Of a stretch of DNA of 64,000 nt, positions 54,063-63,242 are shown in pieces. Origin of the DNA: Ralstonia sp. A12 (GTDB lineage Bacteria; Pseudomonadota; Gammaproteobacteria; Burkholderiales; Burkholderiaceae). The notes under the pieces are model-generated. The model did not search any database, had not been told where the DNA came from, and worked only from the letters and a program-made list of their open reading frames with translations. Position 1 is the stretch's first letter. Every line of letters starts with the position of its first letter. A program made the translations under genes and the position numbers. The stretch spans positions 1-64,000 of the forward strand of contig NZ_JSZO01000030.1 in the NCBI RefSeq assembly GCF_000801955.1, given 5' to 3'.

Positions 54063-54484
54063 TGGAACTCCCAGACGCCACCTACGCGCAAATCGCAGCG
54101 TTGTGTAACGAGGGTGATCGTCTGGTGGAGCAGGGCGATCTTGCTGCCGGCAAGCAGCACTACATCGCCGCACTGCGCCTGCTGCCCGACAACCCACTCG
54201 ACTGGGAAGCCGCCACGTGGATCTACGTCGCCATTGGCGATGTCCACTTCCGCACGAGCAACTTCGACAAGGCGTTCAAGTGCTTCTACAACGCCGTGCT
54301 GTGTCCGAAGGGGTTGGGTAACCCATACATCCACCTCCGTCTCGGCCAGCTCTATTACGAGCAGGGCAACTTCGACAAGGCGGCAGATGAACTGACCCGC
54401 GCCTATATGGGCGGTGGGTTGGACATCTTTCTGGAAGACGACTCGAAGTACCTGGAATTTCTGGAAACGAAGATCAAGCTCTGA
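54059..54484 (+). CDS. TPR protein, second candidate immunity gene
   Basis: The product (141 or 140 residues; ATGs at 54059 and 54062) holds three TPR-like helical pairs: ALCNEGDRLVEQGDLAAGKQ, IYVAIGDVHFRTSNFDKAFK and LRLGQLYYEQGNFDKAADEL. Small TPR proteins occur downstream of several Rhs and nuclease toxins and can be immunity or adaptor proteins. It ends the island; a minus-strand terminator follows. Confidence 0.72.
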   Translation: MMELPDATYAQIAALCNEGDRLVEQGDLAAGKQHYIAALRLLPDNPLDWEAATWIYVAIGDVHFRTSNFDKAFKCFYNAVLCPKGLGNPYIHLRLGQLYYEQGNFDKAADELTRAYMGGGLDIFLEDDSKYLEFLETKIKL

Positions 54485-54491
54485 GACGTTC

Positions 54492-54520
54492 AGAAAAAAA
54501 AAGCGCGGCCGAAGCCGCGC
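54492..54520 (-). terminator. Terminator of the RND efflux operon
   Basis: Stem GCGCGGC/GCCGCGC (54503-54509, 54514-54520) has a CGAA loop. On the minus strand it is followed by a run of ten T residues (A-run 54493-54502 on plus), about 37 bp after the oprC-like stop codon. Confidence 0.85.
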
Positions 54521-54556
54521 AGAATCTCGCTTTCCAGAGAGAGAGGAAACGAATCC

Positions 54557-56083
54557 TTACTGTTGTGCCACCGTCGCTTGAGCCGGCGGCAAGTCCCCCC
54601 AGCCACCGCCCAGCGCCTTGATCAGCCCCACTGTCGCATTCACGCGGCTGCCGGCAAGTTGGACGCCGATGCGCTCAGCAGACAGCATGTTGCGCTCCGC
54701 ATCAATCACATCCAGATAGTTGACTGACCCTGCGTTGTATCGCGTGCGCGAGAGCTGCGCGGCACGCGTGGAAGCGCGCACGGCATCGCCCTGCGCCTTG
54801 GATTGATCCGCCAGCAAGCGCAGGTCCGACAGGTTGTCCTCCACCTCACGGAAGGCGACAAGCACGCTTTCGCGGTAGTTGGCGACGTTCTCTTCGTACG
54901 CTGCACGTGCCTGCTTCACGCCGGCACTGCGGGCGCCACCGTCAAAGATCGGCAGCGACAACGCGGTACCTACCAGCGGCCCGAGAATCCACGTACGGCT
55001 GCCCCATTTGAGCAGGTCGCCAATGTCGTGCGACTCATAGCCGAAACCGCCCGTGAGCTGCAACTGCGGGAAGAACGCCGCGCGCGCCACGCCGATACGT
55101 GCGTTGGCTGCAGCCATCGAGCGCTCCGCAGCGGCCACGTCGGGGCGGCGCTCCAGCAGGGCCGAGGGCAGGCCTGCTGGCACGCGCACATCAGCGGCTT
55201 GCAGCGGGTCGGCGCCCATCGTGAAATCGGCAGGTGCCTTGCCCAGCAGGGTTGCCAGCGCGTGTTCCAGAACCGCGCGACGGCGTTGCACGCCAATGCG
55301 GTCGGAACGTGCGGTCGCCAGTTCAGCATCGGCGCGGGCGACGTCCAGTTCACCAATGTCACCGGTGTTGAAGCGGCGTTGCACGAGCTTGAGCGCCTCT
55401 TCGCGGCCGATCAGGGTGCGGGCGAGCAATGCCTCTTCCGCATCGAGTGTGCGCAGGCTGAAGTACGTCTGCGCCACATCGGCTTGCAGCGAGAGGCGGG
55501 CGGCGCGGTACAGCGCTTCGACACGCTCGGCATCAGCACCGGCGGCGTCGATGTTGTTGCGCACACGGCCGAATAGGTCGACCTCATACGCCACCGTGGC
55601 CTGTGCACGCCAATACGTCTGCGGCTGTACAGGCGCGCCTACCGGCAAGCCCGCCGATGCGGCCGAAGCTCGCTGGCGCGTCGGGCCGAAGCCCGCATCC
55701 AGTTCCGGGAACAGCGATGCACGGTTGGCTTGCACGAAGGCGCGCGCCTGGTTCACACGCGCGGCTGCGGCGGCCAGCGTTGGGCTGGCTTCCCCGGCCT
55801 GTGCTTCGAGCTTGTCGAGTGTCGGATCGTTGAAGATCTTCCACCACGCGCCGTCAGCGGGCAGGGAAGGCTCAGCGGTCTTCCATTTGCCTTGTTCACC
55901 GGCAGCCAGAGGTGCGTCTGCAGGTTGCGTAGCCTCCTTGAAGGCGTTGGGCGTGCCGACATCCGGCTTCTCGTAGGTTGGCGCCAGCGAGCAGGCCGCG
56001 AGGAACAGCGCGGCAGCCAGCGCCAGCGGAGTCCAGCGGCCCGGCCGCGCGGCCGAACCCATGTGTTGTTTAAACGCGTTCAT
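54557..56083 (-). CDS. oprC: Outer-membrane efflux lipoprotein (OprC/NodT family)
   Basis: The 508-residue TolC-like channel has lipobox LAAC with Cys31, then SLAPTYEKPDVGTPNAF. Two OEP repeats follow, ending in AQLSRTRYNAGSVNYLDVIDAERNMLSAE. It provides the outer-membrane exit duct of the tripartite pump. The ATG at 56083 lies 13 bp after the RND stop. Order (LlpE, MFP, RND, OMF) with a divergent LysR regulator matches BpeEF-OprC of Burkholderia; the symbol is by analogy. Confidence 0.87.
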   Translation of the reverse strand: MNAFKQHMGSAARPGRWTPLALAAALFLAACSLAPTYEKPDVGTPNAFKEATQPADAPLAAGEQGKWKTAEPSLPADGAWWKIFNDPTLDKLEAQAGEASPTLAAAAARVNQARAFVQANRASLFPELDAGFGPTRQRASAASAGLPVGAPVQPQTYWRAQATVAYEVDLFGRVRNNIDAAGADAERVEALYRAARLSLQADVAQTYFSLRTLDAEEALLARTLIGREEALKLVQRRFNTGDIGELDVARADAELATARSDRIGVQRRRAVLEHALATLLGKAPADFTMGADPLQAADVRVPAGLPSALLERRPDVAAAERSMAAANARIGVARAAFFPQLQLTGGFGYESHDIGDLLKWGSRTWILGPLVGTALSLPIFDGGARSAGVKQARAAYEENVANYRESVLVAFREVEDNLSDLRLLADQSKAQGDAVRASTRAAQLSRTRYNAGSVNYLDVIDAERNMLSAERIGVQLAGSRVNATVGLIKALGGGWGDLPPAQATVAQQ

Positions 56084-56096
56084 AGCGATGTCTTGA

Positions 56097-59000
56097 TTAG
56101 TGTTGAGCCGACGGCACAGGCAGTGCGCCATCCAGGTCCAGATCACGATCGGGTGCATCTTCCGCGCGCTGGCCGAGGCGGGTGGCCAGCGTACGCAGCA
56201 GCACGTAGAACACCGGCGTGAGGAACAGGCCGAACAGCGTCACACCCAGCATCCCCGCGAACACGGCCACGCCCATGGCATGACGCATTTCCGCGCCGGC
56301 ACCGGTCGACACCACCAGGGGCACCACGCCCATGATGAAAGCGATCGACGTCATCAGGATCGGGCGCAGACGCAGGCGGCAGGCCTCGATGGCGGCTTCC
56401 ACGATGGAGCGTCCTTGCAGCTCAAGCTCCCGCGCAAACTCCACGATCAGGATGGCGTTCTTACACGCCAGCCCCACCAGCACCACCAAGCCGATCTGCG
56501 TGAAGATGTTGTTGTCTCCATGCGAGAGGTACACGCCCAGCATGGCGGCAAACAGGCTCATCGGCACGATCAGGATCACGGCCAGCGGCAGCGTCAAGCT
56601 TTCGTACTGCGCAGCCAGCACCAGGAACACCAGCAGCACGCAGATCGGGAAGATCCACACCGCCGAGTTACCAGCCAGGATCTGTTGATACGTCAGATCC
56701 GTCCACTCGAAGCGCACGCCTTTGGGCAGCGTTTCATGCGCAATGCGTTCCACAGCCGCCTGTGCCTGGCCTGACGAGAAGCCCGGCGCCGGACCACCGT
56801 TGATGTCAGCAGCGGTGTAGCCGTTGTAGCGCACCACCATGTCGGGGCCGAAGCCTTGCGACACACGCAGCAGCGACGACAGCGGCACCATGTCACCCGC
56901 CTGGTTACGCGTCTTCAACTGCAGGATGTCTTCTGCATGGGCGCGGAACGGTGCGTCTGCCTGCACCTTCACCTGATACGTGCGGCCGAAGCGGTTGAAG
57001 TCGTTCACGTACAGCGAGCCCAGGTACACCTGCATGGTGTCGAACACATCCGTGACCGGCACGCCAAGCTGCTTGGCCTTCACGCGGTCCAGGTCGGCAT
57101 TCAACTGCGGCACGTTGATCTGGTAGCTCGAGAACGACGGGCCCAGCTCTGGCGTCTGGCGTGCCTTGGCCATGAAAGCTTGTGTGGCGGCAAAGAGCTG
57201 TTCGTAGCCGACCGAACCCCGGTCTTCCAGTTGCAGCTTGAAGCCACCCACCGTGCCGAGACCCTGCACCGGCGGCGGCGGGAACACTGCAATGAACGCA
57301 TCCTTGATGGCGCCGTATTGCTTGTTCAACTGGCCTGCGATCGCACCGCCCGACAGGTCGGCGCTCTTGCGCTGGTCAAACGGCTTGAGCGTGACGAACA
57401 CAATGCCGGCGCTCGGGCTGTTGGTGAAGCCGTTGATCGACAGGCCCGGGAAGGCCACGGCGCTTTCCACGCCGGGGTGTTTCAGGGCGATGTCCGACAT
57501 GCGGCGGATCACGTCTTCCGTGCGGTCCAGCGAGGCGCCATCCGGCAGTTGCGCGAAGCTCACCAGGTACTGCTTGTCCTGCATCGGCACGAAGCCGCCC
57601 GGCACGCGGTTGAACAGCAGCGCAGTCAGGCCGATCAGTGCGAGGTAGATGCCGAGCATCACAGCCTTGCGTCCGATCACGCGTGACGTGCTGCGGCCAT
57701 ACGATTCCGATGCGGCACCAAACGCGCGGTTGAACGGGCGGAAGATCCAGCCCAGGCTCTTGTCCATCGCACGCGCCAGCCAATCCTTCGGCGCGTCATG
57801 GCTCTTGAGCAGCAGGGCGGCGAGCGCCGGCGACAGCGTGAGCGAGTTGAACGCCGAGATCACGGTCGAGATCGAGATCGTCAGCGCGAACTGCTTGTAG
57901 AACTGACCGGTCAGGCCCGTCATGAAGGCCAGCGGCACGAACACGGCAATCAGCGTCAGGGCAATGGCGATGATCGGGCCGCTCACCTCGCGCATGGCCT
58001 TGTACGTGGCCTCGCGTGGCGATAACCCCTCGGCGATGTTCCGCTCGACGTTTTCCACCACCACGATGGCATCGTCCACCACAATCCCGATCGCCAACAC
58101 CAAGCCAAACAGCGACAGCGCGTTGATCGAGAAGCCGAACATCAGCATCAGACCGAACGTACCGATGATGGACACCGGCACCGCCAGCAGCGGAATGATC
58201 GACGCACGCCACGTCTGCAGGAACAGGATCACCACGAGCACCACAAGCGCCACCGCTTCCAGCAGCGTGTGCGTGACGGCTTCGATACTCGATCGGACGA
58301 ACTGCGTCGGGTCATAAACGATGCGGTAGTCGACGCCTTCGGGAAAGTCCTGCTTCAGCTCCTCCATCGTCTTGCGCACGTCATCCGAAATCTGCAGCGC
58401 GTTGGAACCTGGCGCCTGGAAGATTGGAATGGCCACCGCCTGCTTGTTGTCCAGCAGCGAGCGCAGACCGTACTCCGATGCGGCCAGCTCGATACGGGCC
58501 ACGTCACGCAGATACGTCACTGCACCGTTGGGCGAGCTCTTGAGGATGATGTCGCCGAATTCCTGCTCGGTCTTCAGGCGGCCTTGCGCGTTGACGGACA
58601 GTTGCAGGTCCGTGCCCGGCACCGACGGCGAACCGCCGATCACACCAGCGGCCACCTGCACGTTCTGGTCACGGATGGCACGCACGACTTCATTGGCGGT
58701 CAGGCCACGCTCGGCCACCTTGTTCGGGTCGAGCCACACGCGCATCGAGTAGTCACCCGAGCCGAACAACTGCACCTGGCCCACGCCACCGATACGCGCA
58801 AGGCGATCCTTGACGTTGAGCACTGCGTAGTTGCGCAGGTACGTCATGTCGTAGCGGTCGTTGGGTGACAGCAAGTGCACCACCATCGTCAGGTCGGGGC
58901 TGCTCTTGATGGTCGTCACGCCCAGGCGTTGCACCACGTCGGGCAGGCGCGGCAGCGCTTGCGAGACGCGGTTTTGCACGAGCTGCTGTGCCTTATCCGG

Positions 59001-59303
59001 GTCGGTGCCCAGCTTGAAGGTGACCGTCGTGGTCATGTTGCCGTCGCTGTTGGCTTGCGACTGCATGTACAGCATGTTCTCGACGCCGTTGATCTGTTCT
59101 TCGAGCGGCGAGGCGACGGTCTCGGCAATCACCTTAGGGTTGGCGCCCGGAAACTGTGCGCGCACCACCACCGAAGGCGGAACGACCTCGGGGTACTCCG
59201 AGATCGGCAATCGCCAGATCGAGATGATCCCGATCAGCAGGATCAGCGTGGAGAGCACGCCCGCAAAGATCGGGCGGTCCACGAAAAATTTAGAGAAGTT
59301 CAT
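56097..59303 (-). CDS. bpeF: RND efflux pump inner-membrane protein (HAE1, BpeF/MexF type)
   Basis: The 1068-residue product has the full RND layout. MNFSKFFVDRPIFAGVLSTL opens helix 1; porter domains and helix 4 with the proton-relay Asp pair (GIVVDDAIVVVENVERN) follow; the second half repeats with RPILMTSIAFIMGVVPLVVS. HAE1 pumps expel hydrophobic and amphiphilic drugs. Within the BpeF/MexF branch typical substrates are chloramphenicol, fluoroquinolones and trimethoprim, but specificity cannot be read here. The pump lies 39 bp downstream of the periplasmic adaptor gene. Confidence 0.93.
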   Translation of the reverse strand: MNFSKFFVDRPIFAGVLSTLILLIGIISIWRLPISEYPEVVPPSVVVRAQFPGANPKVIAETVASPLEEQINGVENMLYMQSQANSDGNMTTTVTFKLGTDPDKAQQLVQNRVSQALPRLPDVVQRLGVTTIKSSPDLTMVVHLLSPNDRYDMTYLRNYAVLNVKDRLARIGGVGQVQLFGSGDYSMRVWLDPNKVAERGLTANEVVRAIRDQNVQVAAGVIGGSPSVPGTDLQLSVNAQGRLKTEQEFGDIILKSSPNGAVTYLRDVARIELAASEYGLRSLLDNKQAVAIPIFQAPGSNALQISDDVRKTMEELKQDFPEGVDYRIVYDPTQFVRSSIEAVTHTLLEAVALVVLVVILFLQTWRASIIPLLAVPVSIIGTFGLMLMFGFSINALSLFGLVLAIGIVVDDAIVVVENVERNIAEGLSPREATYKAMREVSGPIIAIALTLIAVFVPLAFMTGLTGQFYKQFALTISISTVISAFNSLTLSPALAALLLKSHDAPKDWLARAMDKSLGWIFRPFNRAFGAASESYGRSTSRVIGRKAVMLGIYLALIGLTALLFNRVPGGFVPMQDKQYLVSFAQLPDGASLDRTEDVIRRMSDIALKHPGVESAVAFPGLSINGFTNSPSAGIVFVTLKPFDQRKSADLSGGAIAGQLNKQYGAIKDAFIAVFPPPPVQGLGTVGGFKLQLEDRGSVGYEQLFAATQAFMAKARQTPELGPSFSSYQINVPQLNADLDRVKAKQLGVPVTDVFDTMQVYLGSLYVNDFNRFGRTYQVKVQADAPFRAHAEDILQLKTRNQAGDMVPLSSLLRVSQGFGPDMVVRYNGYTAADINGGPAPGFSSGQAQAAVERIAHETLPKGVRFEWTDLTYQQILAGNSAVWIFPICVLLVFLVLAAQYESLTLPLAVILIVPMSLFAAMLGVYLSHGDNNIFTQIGLVVLVGLACKNAILIVEFARELELQGRSIVEAAIEACRLRLRPILMTSIAFIMGVVPLVVSTGAGAEMRHAMGVAVFAGMLGVTLFGLFLTPVFYVLLRTLATRLGQRAEDAPDRDLDLDGALPVPSAQH

Positions 59304-59342
59304 GGCGTGTCAGCAATGAGGTTCAAACGCAGCGCGTTACGT

Positions 59343-60662
59343 TCAGGCGCGATCGGCCGGAAGACGTTGTGCGTTGGCTGCGGTCTTGGCGCTCGCAGGC
59401 TTGGTTTCAGCCTTAGCGGCAGGCGCAGTGGTGGTGTCGGCTTTGGCTTCAGCAGGGGCGGTGGGCGCCTCTGCTGGGGTTTCCGGTCGGGCACCCGGCA
59501 GCACCACGCGCTTGGTGACCAGGCTATCCATGGTCACGGCGTTGGGTGCTACGGCGTCGCCCGGGCGTACGCGCTGGATGCCGTTGACGACGATGCGGTC
59601 ACCCGCCTTCAGGCCCGACTTCACCACGCGCAGGCCGTCGATGGATGCCCCCACCGTGACCGCGCGGTAGCTGGTCTTGTTGGCGGCATCCACCACCAGG
59701 ACGAACTTCTTGTCCTGGTCCGTACCGATGGCCTTGTCGCTGATGAGGATGGCGTCGTGTGGTGCGCCGGTGCTCATTCGCACGCGGGCATAGAGGCCCG
59801 GCGTGAGGCGGCCGTCGGCGTTGTCCAGCGTGGCGCGCACGCGGATCGTGCCCGAGCGCACATCCAGCCGGTTGTCGACGGACTGAATGGCGCCTTCGCG
59901 CGTGTAGCCGTCTTCATTGGCCAGGCCGATGTAGACCGGCGTCTTGGTGCCCTGGGCGGCCTTGGCCGAGTAGCGCAGGTAGCTCTGCTCGTCGGCATCG
60001 AACGCCACGTACATCGGCGACACCGACACCAGCGTCGTCAGCACCGGCGCAGCACCGCCGGTGGCGACCACGTTGCCCACGGTGATTTCCGCGCGGGACA
60101 CACGACCTGAAACCGGCGCCACGATGTGCGTGTATTCCAGGTTCAGCTTTGCGGCATCCAGTGCAGCGGCAGCGCCCAACTGGTTGGCTTGCGCTTCGCG
60201 TGCGGCGTTTTCCTTCTCTTCGAACTCGCGGCGGGCGATGGCGTTGTCGGCCACCAGCTTTTGCGCACGGTCCAGTTCCGACGTGGTGTAGGCCACGCGC
60301 GATTTGGCGGCGGTCAGTGCGGCCTGCGTGCGGGCGACTTCAGCGGCGTAGGGGCGTGGGTCGATGGTGAACAGCGGGTCGCCCTTCTTGACGATGCTGC
60401 CGTCCTTGAAGTGGACCGCCGTGACGGTACCGCTCACCAGCGGGCGGACTTCGACGCGCTCCACGGCTTCAATGCGGCCGGAAAACTCGTCCCACTCCGC
60501 CACGTTGCGTGCGACGACGGGGGCCACATCCACCGGCGTGGCGGCAGGTGCGGCTGGCTGTTGTGAGGCGCCGGCACTGGAAACAAGACCGTAGGTGCCT
60601 ACGGCGGCAGCGCCAAGCACTGCTGCGACCGAAATGGCGATGGTGCGTTTGGACAGGCTCAT
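59343..60662 (-). CDS. bpeE: RND periplasmic adaptor protein (BpeE type)
   Basis: The 439-residue membrane-fusion protein has a signal/anchor segment to about residue 33. The biotinyl-lipoyl motif is FSGRIEAVERVEVRPLVSGT, then FKDGSIVKKGDPLFTIDPRPY; helical hairpin and barrel parts follow; the C-terminus from about residue 385 is Ala/Pro/Lys-rich. It links the RND pump to the outer-membrane channel. The ATG at 60662 has GAGAGAC about 6 nt upstream; a long open stretch before it lacks support. Confidence 0.9.
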   Translation of the reverse strand: MSLSKRTIAISVAAVLGAAAVGTYGLVSSAGASQQPAAPAATPVDVAPVVARNVAEWDEFSGRIEAVERVEVRPLVSGTVTAVHFKDGSIVKKGDPLFTIDPRPYAAEVARTQAALTAAKSRVAYTTSELDRAQKLVADNAIARREFEEKENAAREAQANQLGAAAALDAAKLNLEYTHIVAPVSGRVSRAEITVGNVVATGGAAPVLTTLVSVSPMYVAFDADEQSYLRYSAKAAQGTKTPVYIGLANEDGYTREGAIQSVDNRLDVRSGTIRVRATLDNADGRLTPGLYARVRMSTGAPHDAILISDKAIGTDQDKKFVLVVDAANKTSYRAVTVGASIDGLRVVKSGLKAGDRIVVNGIQRVRPGDAVAPNAVTMDSLVTKRVVLPGARPETPAEAPTAPAEAKADTTTAPAAKAETKPASAKTAANAQRLPADRA

Positions 60663-60783
60663 GATGTCTCTCGATTTCGTTGGGTAAGCAAAGAGAAGTG
60701 ACTCTGAAAGGCTCGGGAAGGCAATTCGGCCGCAGCGTAGAAACACGCGCGCGGCCTCGCACTCCGTTTGTTGTTGTATGGGT

Positions 60784-61881
60784 TCAGCCAGGCGTTTCGC
60801 CGGTTGGGTCAGGGGGCGTGTGGTCCTTGCGGTCCGCACGTGCACGGCGCTTCGGTCGTGCTTTCGGTGCTGCAGCCTGGCGCGTCATGCCAAGGTGCCA
60901 GCGCAGGAAACACGTCATCTCGTCTTGCGCGACTGCACTCAGGGCAATCGAGTCATGGCACGCCTCGTTCACGCGCACCACCTGCGTGACCACGCCCGCT
61001 TCAATGAGCGCGGTGGCGTAGCGCTCGGCTTCGGTACGCAGCAGGTCTTGCGGGGCGGTCAGCAGTAAGGCGGGCGGCAAGCCTTGCAGCCGGCGCGACT
61101 CCACCGGCGCGGCATACGGGTGCACGCGCTCGGTTGGGCGAGGCAGGTATTGGCGATAGCAATCGGCGCAAACTTCGGCCGAGTTGTCTGCGTTGGCCAG
61201 GTGGTCGGGGCGCACGCGGGCCATAGTCGGGTCGAGCATGGGCGCGATCAGCACCTGCGCACGCAGGTTGGGGCCGCCGCGGTCACGCGCGATCATCGTC
61301 AACGCGGCCGACAGGTTGCCGCCCGCATCGTGACCGGCCACGGCCATGCGGCGCCGGTCGATGCCCCAGGCGGTCGCATGCTCGGCCATGCAGCACAGCG
61401 CGGCGTACACATCTTCTGGCGCAGCAGGGAAGGGCGCCGCCGGTGCCAGCGAGTAGCCGACCGTCACCACCACGGCGGGCAGTGTTGCCGCCAGATGGCG
61501 CGCAGGCGCGTCCGCATCGTCAATCGTGCCGTTCACGAAACCGCCGCCATGCAGATACAGCACCGCTGGCTGGCGCAGCGGCGCAGCCTCGTCAGCGTGC
61601 ATTTCAGGGTGGAATACGCGCAGGCGGATGCGGTTGGCGTAGCCCTGGGTCCAATAGTCTTCGGCCCGCACCTCACGCGGCAGGGCATCCGCTTCAACCG
61701 GTTTTCCGGCGCAGAGTATTTGCTCAGGCAACGCAGATGTTGCGCTGCGCAAATGGTGATTCGGCGCAACGTTTGTGGCGCCTTTGGCGGAGTACGATCG
61801 CTCCGCGCGAACATCGGCCGAAGCCGATGAGGTGGCGAGCGAGCGATCCGAAACAACCAGACGCGGTGGAGAAGAACCCAT
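60784..61881 (-). CDS. llpE: LlpE-like alpha/beta hydrolase (HSL family) with Asp at the nucleophile elbow
   Basis: The product (365 aa) is first in the efflux operon, as llpE is in the Burkholderia bpeEF-oprC operon. It has the HSL-family oxyanion motif HGGG (111-114) and the later acid/His region (TAPQDLLRTEAE, ACHDS). The expected nucleophile motif GDSAG reads GHDAG (183-187), with Asp185 in place of Ser. Such a GHD elbow is normal in epoxide hydrolases and dehalogenases and not in esterases, so chemistry may differ or be lost. An Arg/Lys-rich tail (KARPKRRARADRK) ends the protein. The start is uncertain: the N-terminal 60 residues are low-complexity and no ribosome site is clear. Confidence 0.8.
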   Translation of the reverse strand: MGSSPPRLVVSDRSLATSSASADVRAERSYSAKGATNVAPNHHLRSATSALPEQILCAGKPVEADALPREVRAEDYWTQGYANRIRLRVFHPEMHADEAAPLRQPAVLYLHGGGFVNGTIDDADAPARHLAATLPAVVVTVGYSLAPAAPFPAAPEDVYAALCCMAEHATAWGIDRRRMAVAGHDAGGNLSAALTMIARDRGGPNLRAQVLIAPMLDPTMARVRPDHLANADNSAEVCADCYRQYLPRPTERVHPYAAPVESRRLQGLPPALLLTAPQDLLRTEAERYATALIEAGVVTQVVRVNEACHDSIALSAVAQDEMTCFLRWHLGMTRQAAAPKARPKRRARADRKDHTPPDPTGETPG

Positions 61882-62200
61882 GATGTCAGGCGGGGCTTAC
61901 CTTTGCGGATAACCCGGATGTCGATGGGCTGAATGATGGTGATTAGACGATCGCGGATAAATGCCTATAATCGGACATCACTATTAGTCACAGCCGAACA
62001 ATCAAAATTGTCGTTTGTGCTACAAAGTGTCATTGCTCGAGGCCGGTCTTGTTGCACTGCGAAAATCTCTTGAATCCGCAGATGCCGTTTCCTGATCGCG
62101 CCAAGCGGGTGCACCCCTCAGATCCCACGCTCGTTGCGCATTGCCGTTTGGATTCCGGCAGTGCGCGCCGTCCGTGGGGTCCGACCCTCAGGAGCCGCAG
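61882..62200. promoter_or_regulatory. Divergent promoter region between the efflux operon and its LysR regulator
   Basis: The 319-bp spacer contains a perfect inverted repeat ACAAT-CAAA-ATTGT (61998-62011), a T-N-A style site that could bind the LysR protein. The A/T-rich part at about 61940-62040 probably holds both promoters; on the minus strand TGTGAC ... TTATAG near 61990 to 61965 is a weak candidate pair. LysR regulators usually bind such divergent spacers. Confidence 0.4.
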
Positions 62201-63145
62201 ATGGATCGATTGCAGGCCATGCAGGTTTTCACGCGCGTTGTGGAAGCCAGCAGTTTCACCAAGGCTGCCGACAGCCTTCAGTTACCTCGTGCCACGGTGA
62301 CGAACCTGGTGCAAAGCCTTGAGGCGCACCTGGGCGTGCGCCTGCTGCACCGGACCACGCGCCGTGTGAATGTCACTGCTGACGGTGCGGCCTATTACGA
62401 GCGCTGCGTACGGCTGCTTGGTGATTTGGAAGAGACCGAAGCCGCGTTCTCGCAAAGCGCATCGGGCGCGCGCGGCACGTTACGCATCGACGTGCCCGGC
62501 TCGATTGGCAAACGGTTGCTGGTGCCGCGTATCCGTGATTTTCACGACGCGTACCCCGATCTTCAGCTTGAGATTGGCATGAGCGATCGCACCGTCGACC
62601 TCGTGCAGGAAGGCGTGGATTGCGCCGTGCGCGTGGGCGAGCTGCAGGATTCCAGCCTGGTGGCGCGCCGCATCGGTCAGCTGTCGATGGTGAACTGTGC
62701 ATCTCCGGAGTACCTGGCGCGGCACGGCACGCCCACGACGCTGGAGGATCTGCAGGATCACACGGCGGTGAACTACTTCTCGCCGCGCAACGGCCGCCGC
62801 ATGGATTGGGATTTCGTGATCGACGGCCAGAAGCAGATCCATAAGGTGCGCGGCATGGTGTCGGTCAACGATGCGGAATCCGCCGTGGCATGCGGGTTGC
62901 ACGGCTTGGGCCTGATGCAGACGGCACGCTTCCTGGTGTACGAGCACCTGATGTCGGGTGCGCTGGTGGAGGTGCTGCCGGACTACATCTCGGAGTCGGT
63001 GCCGGTGTCGGTCATTTATCCGCATAACCGTCATCTGTCGCCCAAGGTGCGCGTGTTTGTGGACTGGGTGGCGACGCTGTTTGCTGACCATCCGTGCCTG
63101 CAGCTCAAGGAAAATCCGCGCTTGCAGATTGTTAGCGCCGCCTGA
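62201..63145 (+). CDS. bpeT: LysR family regulator of the efflux operon (BpeT/BpeS type)
   Basis: The 314-residue product has an N-terminal winged HTH (QAMQVFTRVVEASSFTKAAD, then LPRATVTNLVQSLEAHLGVR) and a C-terminal co-inducer domain with a type II periplasmic-binding fold. The ATG at 62201 has AGGAG 8 nt upstream; longer frames lack support. Position opposite the llpE-bpeE-bpeF-oprC-like operon matches BpeT of Burkholderia, the activator whose mutations cause multidrug resistance. The symbol is by synteny. Confidence 0.83.
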   Translation: MDRLQAMQVFTRVVEASSFTKAADSLQLPRATVTNLVQSLEAHLGVRLLHRTTRRVNVTADGAAYYERCVRLLGDLEETEAAFSQSASGARGTLRIDVPGSIGKRLLVPRIRDFHDAYPDLQLEIGMSDRTVDLVQEGVDCAVRVGELQDSSLVARRIGQLSMVNCASPEYLARHGTPTTLEDLQDHTAVNYFSPRNGRRMDWDFVIDGQKQIHKVRGMVSVNDAESAVACGLHGLGLMQTARFLVYEHLMSGALVEVLPDYISESVPVSVIYPHNRHLSPKVRVFVDWVATLFADHPCLQLKENPRLQIVSAA

Positions 63146-63242
63146 ACAGTCTTTTTCCGGAAGTCGCATTTATCAGTCGGGAGCAACGATCTATTCTGGG
63201 TTCCAAGCGCAACAACGAGCGCAACCGAACAAGGAAACGATC

